Positions 46,014 to 57,672 are shown, counted from the stretch's first letter. The stretch: 64,000 nt of DNA from Alopecurus myosuroides (GCA_028641055.1 CM054061.1:120719186-120783185), one strand, 5' to 3'. The notes: generated by a model from the letters alone, not told the origin. A program made the numbers and translations.

Positions 46014-47438
46014 TGAAAGATCATCGTCCGTTTTGGTAATTATATGGCAATATATCTATTTGATCTAATGTTTGTTTGATATATAAAAATGCCCAGGTTA
46101 ATCAAGTTCACTAATTCTATGGGCCGCGTGTCTGGTTAAAATGAAAAGAGCTAGGAGAAAGGAATCTGGGAAGCAGTTTCTGCATGGAGCGGAGGCTCCG
46201 GTGAAACCACCGGAGGCTCCGCCCACGCTCCGGTGCGGGTCTGGTGCAGGGTCCGCCCAAACCTCCCTCTAGTGCATATGAGCGGAGGCCAGGGCGGAAC
46301 CTCCGGTGGAGCTCCGGTGGGCGGAATCTCCGCCATTCCCACCGGAGCCTCCGCTGCCTCCAAACCAGGGCCCGTACACAGGTGGCATCCGGTGCGCCTC
46401 CGGTGGAGGCTCCGCCAAATCCTTGCTCTGTTGGATAAGAGCGGAGGCTCCACCGGAGCCTCCGGTGGCCCCCAAGCTGGCCCTATGAACAGGTGGCATC
46501 CGGTGCGCCTCCGGTGGGGGCTCCGCCAAAAACTGGTTCTGTTGCATAAAAGCTGAGGCTCCACCGGAGCCTCTGGTGCAGCTCCGGTGGGCGGAGCCTC
46601 CGCCCTTTCCACCGGAGCCTCCGCCCTGGTCCTCCAAAAGTGAACAGTTGCGCTGCGCTGCTGCGCAAGGGATAGAAGCCCATCGGAGCCTCCGGTGCTC
46701 CTGGATTACAACGGCCACTTTGTGGGAAGGGGTATAAATACCCCTTCCCCTTCCTCATAAATGCCAAGCTTTTCCCACTCTCTCTCCTAGCCATTAATGA
46801 AAGCTTCATCCACCTAGATCTCCCACTCCGTCCATCCAATCACTCCCATACTTGGTGGAGATCTAGAGGAGGCCTAGATCCACACTTCCACCAAAGGAAT
46901 TTCAAATCCATCCACCACAACCTAGTAGATCTAGAATCCTACTTGAGGCCTACAAACCTTAGTAGATCTTGTGCTTGTAGCTTCCACCTTGTTGCAAGAA
47001 TCTACAGATTGCTTGAGAGCCTCCATCCATCTTGTAGAGTGACCTCGAGCCCTTGTAAAGGTTTGGTCAACGCCTTCAAGTCGACCTCATAGTGGAAACG
47101 GGAATCTCCCTCACCGGAGAAGCTCAAGGAGAACAAGGTGTGCACAACCGTGCTATTGAGGAGTGCCTAAGTGGCTCCCCACCTCTCCAACGTAGACGTA
47201 CTTCTCTTTGAGAAGGAACTACGGGAATCATATCCTTGTCTCCTTGTTTACACTTGTTGTTTGTCTTGCTACCTTACGCTTTACTTCCGTTGCGCATATT
47301 ATCTTGTCCACATATGTTGCTCACCTAGATGCACATCTAGAGAACCTTATATTATCTTGCTTAGCCCCACTAAAAAGAAAAGAAAAATTGGTAGTCAACC
47401 TATTCACCCCCCCTCTAGTTGACCATAGTGCACTTTCA
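46014..47438 (+). repeat. 3' LTR of the Sirevirus
   Basis: 1425 bp, TGAAAGATCATCG to GTGCACTTTCA. The segment 46180-46700 is packed with CCGGAGGCTCCG-type palindromes. TATA box at 46733-46740. The right flank CTAAC (47439-47443) is the expected TSD and is present once in the outer LTR copy (1206-1210 reads CTAAC). Confidence 0.92.
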
Positions 47439-47875
47439 CTAACGGTGCCTTTATAGTCACCCTGTTACGGTGTGACGTTTGATGACATCAAAGCACCCTT
47501 CCCGTATCAGTGATTGACATGATCTCATGGTCTAAGGAACAAGTTACTTCGTATGTTTGATATAACAATGTAAACTTAATGACTTGATCACATTGCTATA
47601 TTCACTTTGGGTATATGTTTATCACATCATTCTTCTAATGACATGATCCCGTTATTAACAACATTCAATATTCATGATCAGGAAACCTTGATCATCTATT
47701 AATCAACGAGCTAGTTAAAAGAGAGGCTTTACTAGGAACCGTTGTTCGCTTATTAAACACACATGTATCAACATTTCCGGTTAATATAATTCTAGCATGA
47801 GAAATAAACATTTATCATAAACAAGGAATAAGATAATAACCACTTTATTATTGCCTCTTAGGCATATTCCCTTTA
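47439..47875 (-). repeat. Outer part of the 5' LTR of the BARE/Angela-like element
   Basis: It matches 1206-1642 with scattered changes. Its terminal bases read TTCCCTTTA instead of TTCCCTTCA, so the LTR terminus has changed from TG to TA. The rest of this LTR (equivalent to 1-1205) is absent from the window. Confidence 0.85.
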
Positions 47876-48201
47876 ATTTTGATATGCTATTTGTATTTTC
47901 TGATTTTTATTAATTAACCATATATTTGTTTCATTATTGATCATAATTTTAAAAATAAAAGAAGCTAGATCCAGGAGGCTGCCACTTGAGGACAATTTTG
48001 TTCCGCGTCCTAGTACAAACCGGGACTAGAGCTCCTCGACCAAGAGCTCAGCCAGAGGCACACGTGGCCTCCGTGTTGTCCCGGGTCGTAAGCCACCCGG
48101 GACTAGAGGGAGTTCTCTAGTCCCGATTTAGCAGTTCCGGGTGTGCGGCCGAGACTAGAGGCCATCATGACCCGGGGCTAATGCCATTGTTTCTACTAGT
48201 G
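47876..48201. mobile_element. CACTA-type transposon end, copy A
   Basis: It ends TTTCTACTAGTG, the inverse of the CACTAGTAGAAA terminus, with subterminal CGGGACTAGAG/CTAGTCCCG motifs in both orientations. The left part was separated by insertion of the outer Copia. The same end is in copy B at 53670. Confidence 0.65.
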
Positions 48202-49605
48202 CATGCTGCCGGATTGGACATTAGGACTTTGATTTTGTAACAATTGTGTACTACGTTGAATATAATATCAGGGTACCGAAATTTGTGGACAAATGATTGT
48301 TGTGTAATTTATATAATCGAGATGTATATTAATGAATTACTCTATGGTCATTAGCACATGGTATTAATGACTAAAAAAATAAATGCTTGGATCTACTGAG
48401 TTAGCTAGTCTATAAGAAGTATTCGATCTGTAAATAAACAAGATAAAGTTGTAATTGGGCCCGATAGAATATCAACATGGAGCGGTAAAATAAAATGTCC
48501 ACCAGAAGTGTCGCTGAATGTGTTTATGTGTAACTATGGAGATTGATCTGTTGGGGCCAACTACAAATAAGATTGATAGGTCTACCACATTAATGTTTGT
48601 CGTTTTGTTTACTATGGAACCTTCTAGCCACATTTTATTTTCATAGACGAGGATATTTCTTTCGATTCTATCGAACCATATTACTTGTTTTGAAGTGCAC
48701 CTAGCTCACTTTGCTAGGTGGGTGGATCTATAACCCAACCACCAAAGCTCAATTCTTCATGGTCGCTATTTGCAGTTCTCATTGTTTGGAAAAAAAGTTA
48801 TTGTAGGGACCTCATATACCTTTATCCTAAATAAAACCAGTTGAATTTTGAGATCATAATAACCTAATCAACATAATACATTAAATTTATTTGTCTGCCA
48901 TTTATCGTACCATTTTTTAACCTGGAACTTCTTACTCTCTTTTTCTTACTTTGTTTGATACGTTTTCCAATATATAAGTTAGATATTTTTTATATATGAA
49001 TATGTTGCTAAAAAGTTGAATATTTTTAGAAAATATAGTGATGTTATTTTCATTTGACCGGTCCTAACTATCTTTTATAAGTTTCTAATCTATTTACGAT
49101 TGCTTCTACCAGTTTTATTTTACTTTAAACCCACCCTTTCTCTAGAAAGTTGTGCGAGTTTCGCTGACGAAGTTCTAACCACAATGTTATTTCTTAATTA
49201 TTCTTCAAATAATCTTTAATATATTATTATAAATCCACACGGTACTCTAGCTAGGGTGATAATAACCGTTGAAAGCACCAAATATATATGCATCATCCAT
49301 GTTGTCTCAATGTTGACCAAGTATATTGTTGTCGAGTCGCCGATAGTGACCTTGCTTTCAAGAATATTTTCTAGACGTTAATAAAACCTTCAAAGGAAAA
49401 TATATTGTCTTGACCCCATCGTTAGTGGTTCATAGCATTCTTGTCACATACTGATTGTCTGAGTTGCTAGGAAGCAGAAGATGATTAGGTGCCGGTATCC
49501 AATCAATGTAGTCGGCAGAACAAAGGAAACAGGAATGAGAGATAAGAAAGACGGAAAGAATGGATTGCTACCCTTGGAGAGCCGGGAGTAAGGTCGGTTT
49601 TTATA
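48202..49605. other. AT-rich non-coding part of copy A
   Basis: No open frame or RNA gene is visible. It is collinear with 53671-54830 of copy B, which has deletions relative to A around 54780. Confidence 0.6.
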
Positions 49606-49728
49606 CTCCCTCCTTTTTGAATTAATTGTCTCAAAGTTTGACAAATGTAAATGTACCTAGATATTATTTAGTATTAGATTCGTCCACTTTTCTCAAACTT
49701 TCTGACAATTAATTAGAGGCGGAGGGAG
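49606..49728. mobile_element. Stowaway MITE in copy A
   Basis: It begins CTCCCTCC and ends GGAGGGAG, flanked by TA on both sides. Copy B shows the empty site near 54834 (GGTTTTCATAATTTACC), so insertion followed the duplication. Confidence 0.9.
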
Positions 49729-50729
49729 TAATTTACCTCGCGTGCGTTAAAAATGGATGTCAGGTCCTCGATAATTGGAGCATGGCTTCTTAGATTAATT
49801 GAATCCAAGTTGTGCAACATGCCAATATTTTCCGGTAAATACTTCAGACATGGCTTTGTGCCCTATTATAAATTACTGTAAATCGTAACCACGTATATAT
49901 TTTAGATCCAGCTATCCAAATAATCTTGATGGTATGGTTAGCGTGGTGCTTCGAAAAATGACATCCATATTTTTCTTTGTAGTACTATATAAATAGATTT
50001 TTTTTATAAAGGGTATATAAATAGACAGAAGATCTGCTTTCTCTTGACTTGAGTAAAGAATATGTATGTGCATGTCAAACAAAAAGAAAGGAATTTGTAA
50101 CTGCAATAAAAACATAAAACATATGATATTATATCAGATAAAGGTACACATGTTTTCCCAATGTATTACTACGAAACATGTTCGTCAACCGACCTTTGTA
50201 GCGAAGTAAGCTAGTTTAGTAGAACTCACGCCTAGCTGGATTAGCCATATCGAATCATGTATCACTAGTACAGTACGACATTTCTTTCAATCTTTTTTTG
50301 AACAGGACTAGTACAACATTTCACTCCTTCCTTGGTGACTAAGCACATGCGCTCCCTTGGAACTTGGAACTTGACCTCCCTTCAACTTGCCGATGGACGT
50401 TCATCAAGGAAATGGCGGCAGAGGTAGCACTGCAATCGTGCACGTTACTATTATTAGTAGTAAAAAATAGTAGAATCTTTACATAAGCCTAAAAAAAAGT
50501 AGAAGTTCATCACCTACCAAAGCAGAGCATTAGCTGCAGTGGCATTCTACTGCTGCATGTCAGATGAAGTGAGAGCATCCGCACTTGCTCAATGGTTCCG
50601 TTTATATAGCGGCTCAGGGCGGGGTTGGCTGTAACGACGTGTGGCAGAAATACATGCGTGCACTGGCGTCAACGATTTCACGGAAGTTCGTGCAGCATCT
50701 GTCTGGAGGCGCTAAGGTGGCTCCGGTAA

Positions 50730-51013
50730 GAGCAAATACAATAAGGTCCAGTCAGCAGGCTGTAAGCATTTAACTAATATATTTGTGCTTAGTTGGAGGA
50801 GAGAGAATATGAGAGAGTATGGAAGCGGGCTCTCATGCAAGAGCCAGCTGCAGCACGTGCTCCTAGGCACTATGTGAGAGTGGCAGGTGGGCCATGCATT
50901 GATAAAGTAGCACATTCTTATAGCTCATTGTTGTACATGTTGGCTATAAGTAGGCTATAGATGACATGGCATTTTCTTATAGCCAACAGTCGGCTATACT
51001 ATTGTTCTTACTC
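50730..51013. mobile_element. Tourist-like (PIF/Harbinger-type) MITE in copy A
   Basis: 284 bp with termini GAGCAAATACAATA and, inverted, GAGTAAGAACAATA, flanked by TAA on both sides (50727-50729 and 51014-51016). Copy B has the uninterrupted GCTCCGGTAAGGTACGG. The insertion cuts the proline-rich protein gene. Confidence 0.85.
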
Positions 51014-51203
51014 TAAGGCACGGCAGGCTGGGCAGTGCGGGGAGTTGTGGGAGGCTGGGCAATGGCGGTAAGAAGACAACAATGCTTTTTGTTACCTCTT
51101 TTTCGGCTGGCTTCGGAGCGTTCATCATCATCCTTCTGCCTGTCGCCGTCGCGGCCGCCGCCCCAACGAAGAAGCCCAGGAAGATAAACCAGCTTGCGGC
51201 CAT
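50994..51203 (-). pseudogene. Small secreted proline-rich protein gene, copy A (MITE-truncated)
   Basis: 69 codons from ATG 51203. The N-terminus MAASWFIFLGFFVGAAAATA looks like a signal peptide. It is followed by a basic/Met stretch, APKPAEKEVTKS, and a repeated LPxLPSLPQLPALPSLP segment. Small cell-wall proteins of the PELPK/periaxin-like kind have this design, but I cannot confirm the family. The last six residues and the stop come from the Tourist-like MITE, so the original C-terminus is lost. The start fits because all three copies share the ATG and an upstream TATA box. Confidence 0.55.
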
Positions 51204-51347
51204 GGGTTTCGTGAGGTGAGGATTGTTTGAATTGTGAACGCACCGAATACTCTCGTTCCGGAAGGGAGCCTTTTTCTAGTAATTTCGGGTATCGGTCCTT
51301 TAGTAAGAGCTTGGCTTTCGTGTCATGCTCTTGGTATTGTTATGTCA

Positions 51348-51355
51348 TATTTATA
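51348..51355 (-). promoter_or_regulatory. TATA box of proline-rich gene copy A
   Basis: The minus strand reads GGCATATAAATATGAC, about 145 nt upstream of the ATG. Conserved in copies B and C. Confidence 0.55.
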
Positions 51356-51861
51356 TGCCTGTGAAGCTCACAATCTTTAGCTGGTCTTGCGTCGGTTATA
51401 TTCTCCACTGCCCCTGCATGCTTAATTTAAGTGCGCAGTCAGGAGCTTAATTAGTACAACTGAACCATACTAATGTATCGTCGTGGCATGTGTCCCCAGT
51501 TTCTTCCGTAACATGAGTCTTCTAAACTAGTTATATCATAACTAAACTTAGAACTTCGACTTCGAGTAATAAACTGGACGGTTTACAAGGAAGCTGGGGA
51601 GGGATATCTTGCCTTAACACTAGCAGGTTATAGCAAATGCAAAACCACAACAAATGTATATCTAATTAATCCTGCGCACTGTAAGACATGTTAGTTTCTC
51701 TAGCACATTATTGTAAGGAATTAATTCACCTTAGGAACATATACGCACTAATACGTGCTTTTGTTTTTCGATGTGAACACAAAGACACAAACAGATAAGA
51801 TACATTTAGGAACCTGTTCCTGGTAGCTTAGGGTACTTATATATTCCTATGTAAATAATGT

Positions 51862-52740
51862 CTTTTTTTTAGAACCTAGGCAAAGCCTATGCTTGATTAA
51901 GCCGAAAGGAGTTAGATACTTGGTAAGTAAAATGGTCAAAAACCATACAAAACCATATCTGGTGAAAACCAATTCAACCATTGAGCGGCACACATAAAAC
52001 CCCCCACACACCTTTTCAAATAGAGGCTCGTCGAGTCTCCGAAGGCGTCATCGCCATCACATCTCATCTAGGAGGCAACACTGCCGACCAGAAACTCCGA
52101 GCATGCGACTACGACTTCCCCGAGGACAATCGTCGAACTACCCCACAATGAAGAGGCCATGCGGAGCCACGTGAAGATTCGGCCAGAACTCAGCACCTCC
52201 AACAAGACATGCAACACCCACTCCATTGAAGAGCTACAAAAAAAATAACCAGGCAGGCTAGCACCATGGAAGATATCCGAATGGAGCGCATGTCGTCGTA
52301 CACCATCGGGACCCACCACAACGGTTTCGACTTCTCAGCAACAAACACGCCGAGGCAAGCGCACGGACATGGCAGAGAAGAGCCGACTAACACAAATAAA
52401 TCCATGTCTCCGACATCGCTCGTCTCTGTCATTGTTTCCTTAGAAGTATCAACCCCATCATCCCAGCCGCCACCAACCATGGGCCCCGCTTGCTGATGCT
52501 GAGTTCTGAGACGAAGCCCCCAAGATGGAAAACAACACCAATTCATTGCCATCGTATGATCACAAGATCATGGATTTCCCCTAGAGAGACCGATCTAGCG
52601 TGTTCCATGCGGGAGGTGGACAGAAACAAAGCAGCGATGCCATGCAGAGTTTTTTGGAAAAATTTCAAACAGAGCACACCTGGTGAATTTAAAGAGAACC
52701 TTAGTTTTCGTCGTATGAAGTTAAGTAGTACGAGTTAGCT
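51862..52740 (-). mobile_element. Possible LINE-type 3' fragment
   Basis: A run of eight T followed by AGAACCTAGGCAAAGCC reads on the minus strand as a sequence ending in a short poly-A. The preceding part is GC-rich with a broken frame of about 120 codons. This is how truncated plant non-LTR elements look, but no RT motif is present. Confidence 0.3.
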
Positions 52741-53155
52741 CCGCACTTCCCAGTTCTAATTTCAATACAATTATATCATGCTTGATTATAGTTTATTGAA
52801 TCGTATTCTCGTAAAGTGCGAGAGGCAACCAATGGGGAGCACTTTGTGTGGATACTTCGTTTTTGAATGAATTCGCAAGAGGTGAGTGAGCGGAACGGGC
52901 GACATTTTTAGAAGTACGTGATCAAATATATTCACAATTTTATTTTATTAACAACAGTTGTTTTGCGTGTCATTCATAATTTTTGTTATGATCATTTGAT
53001 ATTCATTTTTATCTCCTTCTTTTCTAGTTAGATACAACATGGGAAAAGCTGCAACCAAAGAAGCGCTTTCTAGCAATTCAAGAGGATATTGGGGGATTTT
53101 CGTATGGACCATGTCATAAGCAGCTCAGCCAAATACAATGACACCTCAACGGGTT
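52741..53155. other. Stretch without recognisable features
   Basis: No open frame, repeat or terminal motif was recognised here. It lies between the LINE-like fragment and the CACTA remnant. Confidence 0.5.
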
Positions 53156-53670
53156 TTAGTCCCGGTTATGATCTCTTAGACGTGCTCTATTCCTGGATAG
53201 ATCTCCACGTAAATAGATGGTCTCTAATCCCGGTTAGATAGATCGATCGATCTCCATGTAAATGAATAGACGGGCTCTAGTCCCCATTGAATTATCATAA
53301 AGTATAAAGTATATTTGTATTAGATAGACATTTATTTTATGAACATTTTGATATGCAATTTGTATTTTCTGATTTTTTATTAATTAACCATATATTTTTG
53401 CATTATTGATCATAATTTTAAAAATAAAAGAAGCTAGAGTTAGGAGGCTGCCACGTGAGGACAATTTTGTCCCGCGTCCTAGTACAAACTGGGACTAGAG
53501 CTCCTCGACCAGGAGGTCAGTCAGGGGCACACGTGGCCTCCGTGTTGTCCCAGGTCGTAAGCCACTCGGGACTAGCGGGGGCCCTCTAGTCCCGATTTAG
53601 TAGTCTTGGGTGCGTGGCCGAGACTAGAGTGCCTCATGACCCGGGGCTAATGCCCTCGTTTCTACTAGTG
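53156..53670. mobile_element. CACTA-type transposon end, copy B
   Basis: It ends TTTCTACTAGTG at 53670 with the same flank as copy A (GCATGTTGCC). Subterminal TAGTCCCGGTT and CTCTAGTCCC motifs occur between 53156 and 53260. The left limit is uncertain. No transposase is visible. Confidence 0.6.
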
Positions 53671-55877
53671 CATGTTGCCTGATTGGACATTAGGACTTCG
53701 ATTTTGTAGCAATTGTCTACTACGTTGAATATAATATCATACACAAGGGTACCTAAATTTGTGGACAAATGATTGTTGTATAATTTATATAATCAAGATA
53801 TATATTAATGAATTACTCTATGGTCATTAGCACACTGTATTAATGACTAAAAAAATAAAATGCTTGGATCTACTGAGTTAGATAGTCTATCAGAGGTATT
53901 AGATCTATAAATAAACAAGATAAAGTTGGATTGGGCCCGATAGAATATCAACATGGAGGCGTAAAATAAAATGTCCACCGGAGGAGTCGCTGCATGCGTT
54001 TATGTGTAACTATGGTGATTGATCTGTTGGGGCCAACTACAAATAAGATTGATAGTTCTGCCACATTAATGTTTATTGTTTTGTTTACTATAGAACCTTC
54101 TACCCACATTTTATTTTCATATACGAGGATATTTCTTTGGATTCTATCAAACTATATTACTTGTTTTGAAGTGCGCCTAGCTCACTTTGCTAGGTGGGTG
54201 GTTCTATAACTCAACCACCTAAGTTCAATTCTTCATGGTCGCTAATTCCAGCTCTCGTTGTTTGAAAAAAAAACATTGTAGGGACCTCACATACCTTTAT
54301 GCGAAATAAAACCAGTTGAATTTTGAGATCATAATAATCTAATCAACTTAGTACATCAAAATTATTTGTCTTCCATTTATCGTACAATTTTTTTTAACCT
54401 GGAACTTCTTACTCTCTTTTTCTTCCTTTGTTCGAAACGTTTTCTAATATATAAGTTAGATATTTTTTATACATGAATATGTTGCTAAAAAGTTGAATAT
54501 TTTTAGAAAAATATAGTGATGTTATTTTCATTTGACCGGTCCTAGCTATCTTCTATAAGTTTCTAATCTATTTACGATTGCTTCTACCAGCTTTATTTTA
54601 ATTTAAACCCACCCTTAAATCTAAAAAGTTGTGCTCAGTTTAGGTGACGAAGTTCTAACCGCAATGTTATTTCTTAATTATTTTCTATAAATAATCTTTA
54701 ATACTCCTATATTACTATATTATAAATCCACACGATGCTCTAGCTAGGGTGATAATAATGTTAAAAGCACGAAATATATAAGATGATTAGAAAGCAGAAG
54801 ATGATTAGGTGTCGGGAGTAAGGTCGGTTTTCATAATTTACCTCGCATGTGTTAAAAATGGACGTCATGCCCTCGATAATTGGAGCATGGCTTTTTAGAT
54901 TAATTGATCCAAGTTGTGCGGCACACCAATATTTTCTTGCCCTAGCTACGATGCCGCGTGATGACTTGATGTACGCCCGAGCCAAAACCGATCGATCTAC
55001 CTTTCACGTTTGCTATCGTAACCAATCTGGAGAGCACATGAGTCGTAAATCATATGGAGGCCGTTTCAACGACCCTAGTTGACACGACAAATAATTACAT
55101 GGCTTTTGTGTCCTCTTGTAAATTACTGTAATCGTAGCCACATATATATATTTCAGATCCAGCTATCCAAATAATCTTGATGATATGGTTAGGGTGGTCT
55201 GCTTCGAAAAATAACATCCATATTTTGCTTTTTAGTATATATAAATAGATTTTTTATAAAGGGTATATAAATAGACAGAACATCTGCTTTCTCTTAACTT
55301 GAGTTAAGAATATGTATGTGCATGTCAAACAAAAAGAAAGGAATTTGCAACTGCAACAAAAACATAAAACATATGATATTATATCAGATAAAGGTACACA
55401 TGCATGTTTTCCCAATGTATTACTACGAAACATGTTGGTCAACCGACATTTGTAGCAAAGTAAGCTAGTTTAGTACTAGAACTCATGCCTAGCTGGATTA
55501 GCCATATCGAATCATATATTACAACATTTCTTTCTTTCTTTTTTTTGAACAGGACTAGTACTACAACATTTCACTTCTTCCTTGGTGACTAAGCACATGC
55601 GCTCCCTTGGAACTTGGAACTTGACCTCCCTTCAACTTGACGATGGATCATCAAGGGAAGGGTGGAAGAGGTAGCACTGCAATCATGCATGTCACTATTA
55701 TTAGTAGTAAAAGTTAGTAGAATCTTTAAATAAGTAAGCCTGCAAAAATAATAGAAGTTCATCACGTACCAAAGCAGAGCATTAGCTGCAGTGGGATTCT
55801 GCTGCTGCATGTCAGAGGAACTGAGAGCATCCGCACTTGCTCAATGGTTCCGTTTATATAGCGGCTCAGGCCTCAGG

Positions 55878-57087
55878 ACATCTCCAGCGGGGCTGCTCAT
55901 TTGCTCCGGACAGGCCCAATTTGAGCAGCCCCGGCCAAAACGAGGCCCCAGCGGGGCTGCTCATCTCAGAACTGGGTCCGTCTTTTGTCCGAGGCTGCTC
56001 AAATCTGACCCAAATTTGGGTCAGATTTGAGCATCCGCCGGACAGTCCACGGACGCGTCCCTGTCCACGCAAAAACGAATCCACCCCACATGTCAGCCTC
56101 CCCCTCTCTCTCTCCACCTGCCCATCTACTCTCTCTCCTCTTTCTTTTTTCCACGCCGCTGCGCACCGGCCGGTGGCATTCGCGGAGCTCGCCCGCGCCC
56201 GCCGCACCTCGCTCGCCGGTGGCCGGTCTCCTCTCGCCGCGCCCGCCGCTGCTCGCCGGGCGCTCGCCCCGCGCCCACAGGAGGTCCCCGTGCTACTTGT
56301 TGCCGCCGCCGCCCGGGAGGTCCTCAGCCCGCCGCCGTGCTACTTGTGGCGTTGGCGACATGCAGCAGCTCTCTGGACCGGGAGCAGGTGCCGGGCGCGG
56401 GAGCGGCGAGCTTGCGCGGGCGGGCGGGCGGACGGCGAGCTCGCGCGGGAGCGGCGGGCGGCAAGCGGCAAGCGCGCGCGGGCGCGCGGCGAGCTTGCGC
56501 GGGCGGACCTGCGGCGAGAGCTCGCGCGGGGGCGGCGGGCGGACCTGCAGCGACGGGCTCGCCGGGGCGCATCGTCCGAGGAGGAGGTGGACGGCAGGGG
56601 CCATGGCGAGCCGAGCAGCTACGGGCCGCGCCGGGAAGCGGCGGCCGCGCGCTCGCTGCTCTCCGCTCGCCTCGCGCTCGCTGCTCTCCGCTCGGTCTGG
56701 TCGACGCCGTGGCTGCGCTCGGTCTGGTCGACGCCGCGCTGGAGCTGGCGCCTAGGATGGAGGCCGCGCTGGAGCTGCGGGCGCGGGCGCTCCTCGCCGG
56801 GCGAGCGGGCGGCGGGTGGCGGCGGGTGTGCACGCTCGAGGGCGGAGGGCGGCGAGCGCGCGTGCTGCGGCCGGCGAGCATGGTGGCGAGCGCGCGTGCT
56901 GCGGCCGGCGAGCATGGTGGCGAGCTAGAGGCCCTGGAGCGCCTCGAAACCAAATGTGTCCGCTCAAATGAGCAGTCCCCGCTGGGTGCATGTTCAAAAA
57001 CGCGTGTCCGCGGCTCCCGGACGGCTGCTCAAAAAGACAATTTGCGGACCAATTTGGTCCGCAAATGAGCAGCCCCGCTGGAGATGA
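55878..57087. mobile_element. GC-rich non-autonomous TIR element
   Basis: 1210 bp with perfect 26-bp terminal inverted repeats starting CATCTCCAGCGGGGCTGCTC, flanked by the 7-bp direct repeat CCTCAGG (55871-55877 and 57088-57094). Copy C has the empty site GGCTCAGGCCTCAGGGCGGGG. The interior (about 56160-56940) is extremely GC-rich with GCGCGGGCGG-type runs and long chance frames on both strands, none with a known domain. The superfamily is unclear. hAT or Mutator relatives are possible. Confidence 0.85.
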
Positions 57088-57144
57088 CCTCAGGGCGGGG
57101 TTGGCTGTAATGATGTGTGGCACAGGCACATGCTTGCACTGCCG

Positions 57145-57516
57145 TCAACGATTTCTCGGAAGTTCGTGCAGCATCTGTCTGGCGGCGCTGAGGTGGCTCC
57201 GGTAAGGTACGGTACGCACGAGAGCAGCCGCATTTGTCTGGCGGCGCTGAGGTGGCTCCATACGTACCACGCAGTGGATCGGTTGGGGAGCAGAAGGGGG
57301 TGAAGGCGTGAAGCCGGGGAGTGCCCGGAACGGTGGGCGGCTGGGCAGTGCCGGGAGTTGTGGCAGGCTGGGCAATGGCGGTAAGAAGACAACAATGCTT
57401 CTTGTTACCTCTTTTTCGGCTGGCTTCAGTGCGTTCATCATCGTCCTTCTGTCTGTCGCCGTCGCCGCCGCTGTTGCAACGAAGAAGCCCATGGAGATAA
57501 ACCAGCTTGCAGCCAT
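57145..57516 (-). CDS. Small secreted proline-rich protein gene, copy B
   Basis: 123 codons from ATG 57516. A signal-peptide-like N-terminus (MAASWFISMGFFVATAAATA) is followed by a charged stretch and LPPLPSLPQLPALPS. Unlike a typical member, the second half changes to sequence rich in R, Q and H. That half includes a 26-bp repeat (57174-57199 and 57234-57259), so the C-terminus may be out of its original frame. The ATG, splice-free layout and TATA box 149 nt upstream match copies A and C. It may be a gene or a recent pseudogene. Confidence 0.5.
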   Translation of the reverse strand: MAASWFISMGFFVATAAATATDRRTMMNALKPAEKEVTRSIVVFLPPLPSLPQLPALPSRPPFRALPGFTPSPPSAPQPIHCVVRMEPPQRRQTNAAALVRTVPYRSHLSAARQMLHELPRNR

Positions 57517-57664
57517 GAGTTTCGTGAGGTGAGGATTGTTTGAATTGTCAACACACGGACTACTGTTGTTTTGGCAGCATGAAGTGGTATCGGTCCTTTA
57601 GTAGAAGCTTGGCTTTTGGGTCATGCTCTTGGTGTTATTACGTTTGTCATAACCGCACACCTCT

Positions 57665-57672
57665 TATTTATA
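57665..57672 (-). promoter_or_regulatory. TATA box of proline-rich gene copy B
   Basis: The minus strand reads GGCATATAAATAAGAGG, 149 nt upstream of the ATG at 57516. Confidence 0.55.

Larger units (their letters stand above)
36001..47438 (+). mobile_element. Sirevirus-type (Maximus-like) Copia retrotransposon, 5' end truncated
   Basis: Plus-strand order: partial 5' LTR, PBS complementary to initiator tRNA-Met, gag with CCHC zinc knuckle, protease-integrase-RT-RNase H in the Copia order, an additional downstream ORF, polypurine tract, full 3' LTR. The third ORF, the long gag and the many CCGGAG/CTCCGG palindromes fit the Sirevirus lineage. It lies in the 5' LTR of the outer Copia, whose sequence resumes at 47439 (TSD candidate CTAAC). 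The left 0.5 kb of the 5' LTR is deleted. Many stops make it inactive. Confidence 0.88.
1..47875 (-). mobile_element. BARE/Angela-like Copia retrotransposon, heavily nested
   Basis: This is the outermost element of the nest, read on the minus strand. Its 3' LTR is at 1-1642 with the polypurine tract beside it, its pol remnant lies at 1643-3526 and 33673-36000, and the outer part of its 5' LTR is at 47439-47875. The two LTR pieces match: 1208-1642 and 47441-47875 share the same order of sequence, including the terminal stretch around TTATTATTGCCTCT. The BARE/WIS/Angela assignment rests on the LTR start (TGAAGGGAATATGCC on the minus strand) and the purine tract GTGCAAGTGGGAGAC. The left TSD is outside the window. 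The right flank ATTTT at 47876 would be the matching copy. No open frame survives, so this is a dead element. Confidence 0.8.
47876..51745. repeat. Duplicated segment, copy A
   Basis: About 3.9 kb collinear with 53342-58069 and partly with 60674-62287. It starts inside a CACTA-type end cut by the outer Copia and contains one Stowaway and one Tourist-like MITE absent from copy B. Its right limit is where A and B part (TTCACCTTAGGAACATAT). Confidence 0.88.

Noticed and set aside
46180..46700. Regularly repeated short motifs that might be taken for a CRISPR array
   Set aside because: Units are palindromic, overlapping and unevenly spaced inside a retrotransposon LTR of a plant genome.
52068..52552. 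Overlapping frames suggesting a host gene between copies A and B
   Set aside because: No signal peptide, domain or splice context; better explained as part of a LINE-like 3' fragment.
53994..54209. 71-codon hydrophobic plus-strand frame
   Set aside because: The equivalent stretch of copy A (about 48525-48740) does not keep this frame, and the sequence is AT-rich.
55837..56928. 363-codon plus-strand frame and long minus-strand frames in the GC-rich element
   Set aside because: Composition-driven: the frames are open on several strands at once, consist of Arg/Ala/Gly/Pro runs and cross the TIR boundary.
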